A stretch of 14,149 nt of DNA from Patescibacteria group bacterium UBA6033. Lineage in GTDB: Bacteria; Patescibacteriota; Minisyncoccia; Phycocordibacterales; Phycocordibacteraceae. The number at the start of each line of letters is the position of its first letter. The first letter of the stretch is position 1. This document shows, piece after piece, positions 11,765-14,149 of the stretch. Both the position numbers and the translations under genes were made by a program. The stretch spans positions 25,933 through 40,081 of the forward strand of contig DIZH01000012.1 of NCBI GenBank assembly GCA_002429325.1, written 5' to 3'. The notes under the pieces are model-generated. The model was not told the DNA's origin. It did no database searches and saw nothing but the letters and a program-made list of their open reading frames with translations.

Positions 11765-11773
11765 ATTGTATCA
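11765..11773 (-). promoter_or_regulatory. Extended -10 of methyltransferase gene
   Basis: Minus strand TGATACAAT, ending 6 nt before the ATG, implying a leaderless restriction-modification mRNA. Confidence 0.5.
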
Positions 11774-11879
11774 CCATCGAAAAGAGTCTAGTTTTATTCG
11801 AGCTATGGGTCAGGGACCGTGAGTGCATTTCTCGAACCCTCACCCCCCACCTCCCCAAAAGCGATATCCCACAAGGCTT

Positions 11880-11888
11880 TGCTATACT
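11880..11888 (+). promoter_or_regulatory. Extended -10 of phosphoesterase gene
   Basis: TGCTATACT, 12 nt before the ATG at 11901; no SD lies between. Confidence 0.5.
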
Positions 11889-11900
11889 GTGCCCAGTATT

Positions 11901-12677
11901 ATGAAGATATTCCTCATCACCGACATTCATCACGGAGAGAACTCAAATTATCCAAATCTAGGCGGATTAGAGTACGTAAATGTTTTCGGCGAGCAGTTTG
12001 AAAAACTGATACCCACACTTAAAGGAGAGATGGAGGAATGCGACCTTGTCGTCAATCTCGGTGACTTTATCCATGATGAAAGCCCTGAAAAAGATATTGA
12101 AATATACAAAGAGGCCATGTCTCTACTTTCTAGCAAGACTCTCACCAAGCACGTACCGGGAAATCATGACGTGAAAAACCTTTCTAGAGAGACATTTGCA
12201 TCCCTAGTTGGCGAGAAGAACAGCTACTATTCATTTGACTCGGGGGACTATCATCACGTCGTTCTCGACGCAAACGCGACCGAGCCGCGGGGTCCTATAT
12301 ATGTGAGCGAGGAACAACTAGTGTGGCTTAAAGAGGATCTGGAGAAAACGCAGCTTAAGGTTATTATCTACTGCCATCACCCCCTGGACAACCAGAACAT
12401 GGACGATAACTACTACTTTAAGGAACGGCCTGAGCGCGCATCTGTAAATAATAAGTCTTTTGTTAGAGGTGTATTGAGGAAATCAGGGAAGGTATTGGCC
12501 GTTTTCACCGGGCACACGCATTTTTATTCGAAACAAGAGATTGATGGGATTACGTATTTCACTATTCCATCATTCACAGAAAATGACGGGAACCATGCCC
12601 CTACAGCAGAGTACGGCATTGCGACAGTTGAAGGAGACAAGGTGACCCTAGAAATAAAGAAGGTGGATATTGTCTAG
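11901..12677 (+). CDS. Calcineurin-like metallophosphoesterase
   Basis: Hydrolyses a phosphate ester or nucleic-acid phosphodiester; the substrate is unknown. The 258-residue protein carries the full metal site in order: D8-x-H10 (ITDIHHG), G54-D55, G87-N-H-D90, H159-H160 and G204-H-T-H207. It has no signal peptide, so it is cytoplasmic. The ATG at 11901 gives the canonical MKIFLITDIH start; an in-frame GTG-type extension to 11823 adds a Pro-rich stretch with no homology and crosses the promoter. It diverges from the restriction-modification operon. It converges with mltG at 6 nt, with no terminator seen between them. It may belong to the defence island (MPEs occur in several systems) or be a general enzyme such as a CpdA/3',5'-cAMP-type phosphodiesterase. 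Confidence 0.93.
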   Translation: MKIFLITDIHHGENSNYPNLGGLEYVNVFGEQFEKLIPTLKGEMEECDLVVNLGDFIHDESPEKDIEIYKEAMSLLSSKTLTKHVPGNHDVKNLSRETFASLVGEKNSYYSFDSGDYHHVVLDANATEPRGPIYVSEEQLVWLKEDLEKTQLKVIIYCHHPLDNQNMDDNYYFKERPERASVNNKSFVRGVLRKSGKVLAVFTGHTHFYSKQEIDGITYFTIPSFTENDGNHAPTAEYGIATVEGDKVTLEIKKVDIV

Positions 12678-12683
12678 TACTCC

Positions 12684-13721
12684 TCACTTCCCCCTTCCGT
12701 AATACTTCTTCAACAGCGCCACATGCTCCGCGTACGTATTCGTGCAGAGAATGTCCCCTTTCTGGTCATTAAAATAGAAGAGGCACGGCGTATCAATCGG
12801 ATTCAGCGCTGCCAAGACCGCGGCGACAGACGGATTCGCAATCGGCGTCGGTGGCAGACCGGGATTGAGATAGGTGTTATACGGAGACTTCCGGCGCGCA
12901 TCCGCAGGCACGACCTTGGGCCACCAGCTCACTGCTGCCTTGGTATTCGCTCGCGCATACTGCAGGGTCGAATCTATTTGCAAATTCATTCCTAAAAAAA
13001 GTCTGTTCCAGATGACGCCTGACACCAGCCGCATGTCATTCGTGCCTATCGTCTCGCGCTGAATGAGCGAGGCGATAATGATGGCGTCTTGGAGAGGAAC
13101 TATAGCGGCCGTGGTCGTCCCATAGTGAGAGAGCACATCGTCTATAAAACGCTGATTCACGAGAGCTTGCGCCTCGGCAGGCTTCATACCGGTCTGCACG
13201 AGATACACACCAGGAGAGAACGAACCTTCTATAAGAGGAAGTGATGATGTCGCCGAGGCCGTCATGAATTGCTTCTCCTGTTTGTCGCTCCAGGAAAGCG
13301 CTTTTCCGAACACAGCCGCTACCTGCTCTTTCCTCATTCCTGGCGCAATAGTAACCACCCTTCCCTCCACCGAAGCGATGCCCTGGTACCACGGAGCATC
13401 TGAAATCGCTGATGCCATCCATCCGAATATATCCCCGAGCACACTGCCCACATCCCCGACTGCTGCCGCGAGCGGCGAACTAGGGCTTGCGAGATAGGCA
13501 TTTACCACCGAGTTTTCTGTAATAACTCTGTTGCGAGGATCGACGGTCACCGGGAATTGCTCATCCATGCTACGAGCAGTGAGAGACTGCTCCCATGAAG
13601 TAGTGACCGTAAAAATATACGGGAAAGAAAGTATAAAAACGGCTGCGACTATCGTCAGATAGAGAGCACTTCTTAAAATGAAAGAGGAGCGCAGGTCTGT
13701 TTGTTTCTTTTCAGTCTTCAT
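12684..13721 (-). CDS. mltG: Endolytic murein transglycosylase MltG (YceG family)
   Basis: Cuts nascent glycan strands in peptidoglycan near the membrane and helps set their length. The 345-residue protein has a short cytoplasmic tail, one membrane segment (about 14-36) and a long linker. The YceG catalytic domain follows, with IIIASLIQRETI containing catalytic Glu223, VSGVIWNRLFLGMNLQIDST (233-252), SPYNTYLNPGLPPTPIANP (279-297) and the final NTYAEHVALLKKY. The linker around 60-120 is less typical. The ATG at 13721 overlaps the murF stop as ATGA, which indicates translational coupling and makes it preferable to an in-frame GTG at 13736. Confidence 0.96.
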   Translation of the reverse strand: MKTEKKQTDLRSSFILRSALYLTIVAAVFILSFPYIFTVTTSWEQSLTARSMDEQFPVTVDPRNRVITENSVVNAYLASPSSPLAAAVGDVGSVLGDIFGWMASAISDAPWYQGIASVEGRVVTIAPGMRKEQVAAVFGKALSWSDKQEKQFMTASATSSLPLIEGSFSPGVYLVQTGMKPAEAQALVNQRFIDDVLSHYGTTTAAIVPLQDAIIIASLIQRETIGTNDMRLVSGVIWNRLFLGMNLQIDSTLQYARANTKAAVSWWPKVVPADARRKSPYNTYLNPGLPPTPIANPSVAAVLAALNPIDTPCLFYFNDQKGDILCTNTYAEHVALLKKYYGRGK

Positions 13722-14149
13722 TCTTTGGTTCGCCACTTCCGCTCTTGGCGGACGAGGCGCGAGGCATCAGCCGGGTCGGCGAGCAATGTTTTGACGATAT
13801 GCTCAGTGCGAATAGACTGTGAGCCTTTTACCAGGATAACATCGCCCGGACGAATAGTACTCACGAGCGCATCTCCCGCGGCTCGGGCATTGTCGTAGAG
13901 CAGGACCTCGGCAGCCCCCTCTGCAAGAGCGAATGCACGGGAGCGGATGCCGACGGCCACCACAATGTCGGCAGAACTTCGCGCGAGCGCACCGATACGC
14001 TGATGCTCAGTGACCGAATAGCGGCCGAGCTCGAGCATGTCGCCGAGGACGGCAATACGGCGCGTCGCATGCGGGAAGTCCTTCAAGGTATGGAGCGCAA
14101 ACTCAACAGCGATAGGCGACGCATTATAGGAGTCATCGATAATGAGCGA
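13718..14149 (-). CDS. murF: UDP-MurNAc-tripeptide--D-Ala-D-Ala ligase (N-terminus beyond window)
   Basis: ATP-dependent addition of D-Ala-D-Ala to UDP-MurNAc-tripeptide, the last cytoplasmic step of the peptidoglycan precursor. The 143 visible residues are the C-terminal part. They open with LIIDDSYNASPIAVEFAL, the family hallmark at the end of the ATPase domain. Then come RRIAVLGDMLELG and VILVKGSQSIRTEHIVKTL in the C-terminal Rossmann-like domain. The DSYNASP motif separates MurF from MurC, MurD and MurE. The frame is open to the window edge. The ATG inside it at 14086 is not the start. The stop overlaps the mltG start. Confidence 0.95.
   Translation of the reverse strand, partial: SLIIDDSYNASPIAVEFALHTLKDFPHATRRIAVLGDMLELGRYSVTEHQRIGALARSSADIVVAVGIRSRAFALAEGAAEVLLYDNARAAGDALVSTIRPGDVILVKGSQSIRTEHIVKTLLADPADASRLVRQERKWRTKE

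Noticed and set aside
12684..13736. mltG start at GTG 13736
   Set aside because: The ATG at 13721 overlaps the murF stop as ATGA, a common coupled arrangement, and loses no conserved domain.

Overview
The window reads as a chromosomal segment of a small-genome bacterium, most likely a member of the Candidate Phyla Radiation (Patescibacteria, Parcubacteria-like). This is inferred from the gene set (DEAD-box helicase with a low-complexity head, L21, RmuC, GatB/YqeY, MltG, MurF), the many very short orphan genes, and gene starts that often lack a Shine-Dalgarno (SD) sequence. No taxonomic marker was searched.

Layout. (a) 1-1824, minus strand: a DEAD-box RNA helicase whose C-terminus lies outside the window, then ribosomal protein L21. 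(b) 1885-4281, minus strand: five small orphan genes. Three are divergent paralogs of one family (2727-3041, 3184-3540, 3904-4281). Each of these three has its own promoter, a leader hairpin with a shared 15-nt box and an SD. Terminators of one common design lie between the genes. (c) 4458-5995: rmuC (minus) and yqeY (plus) diverge from one palindromic -10 element. (d) 6091-7358: three more small orphan genes with clear sigma70 promoters and terminators. (e) 7539-8198: a tRNA-Glu(CUC) locus with one intact tRNA, a 5'-half copy, an inverted copy of its 3' half, a weaker inverted copy, and a hairpin module present twice with compensatory base changes. It looks like a worn integration site. (f) 8199-12677, visibly A+T-richer: a defence island. 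It holds a HEPN-like protein (minus), a strong promoter followed by about 120 nt of back-to-back hairpins, an AIPR-family protein (plus), a PD-(D/E)xK restriction endonuclease overlapping a DpnA/CcrM-like adenine methyltransferase (minus), and a calcineurin-like phosphoesterase (plus). (g) 12684-14149, minus strand: murF (N-terminus outside the window) translationally coupled to mltG, both for peptidoglycan.

How they work together. The two ends are housekeeping genes for RNA metabolism, translation and cell wall. The middle is accessory DNA beside a tRNA. The restriction-modification pair is the most secure defence system. The HEPN-like gene, structured RNA and AIPR gene form a plausible second one whose logic is not known.

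Two expression styles are visible. Housekeeping and some defence genes have a TATACT/TACAAT-type -10 only 6-12 nt before ATG and no well-placed SD, which implies leaderless mRNAs. The small orphan genes have 5' leaders with SDs, mostly with a hairpin near the 5' end. The strongest candidates for something undescribed are the structured RNA at 9032-9154 and the paralog array with its conserved leader element.
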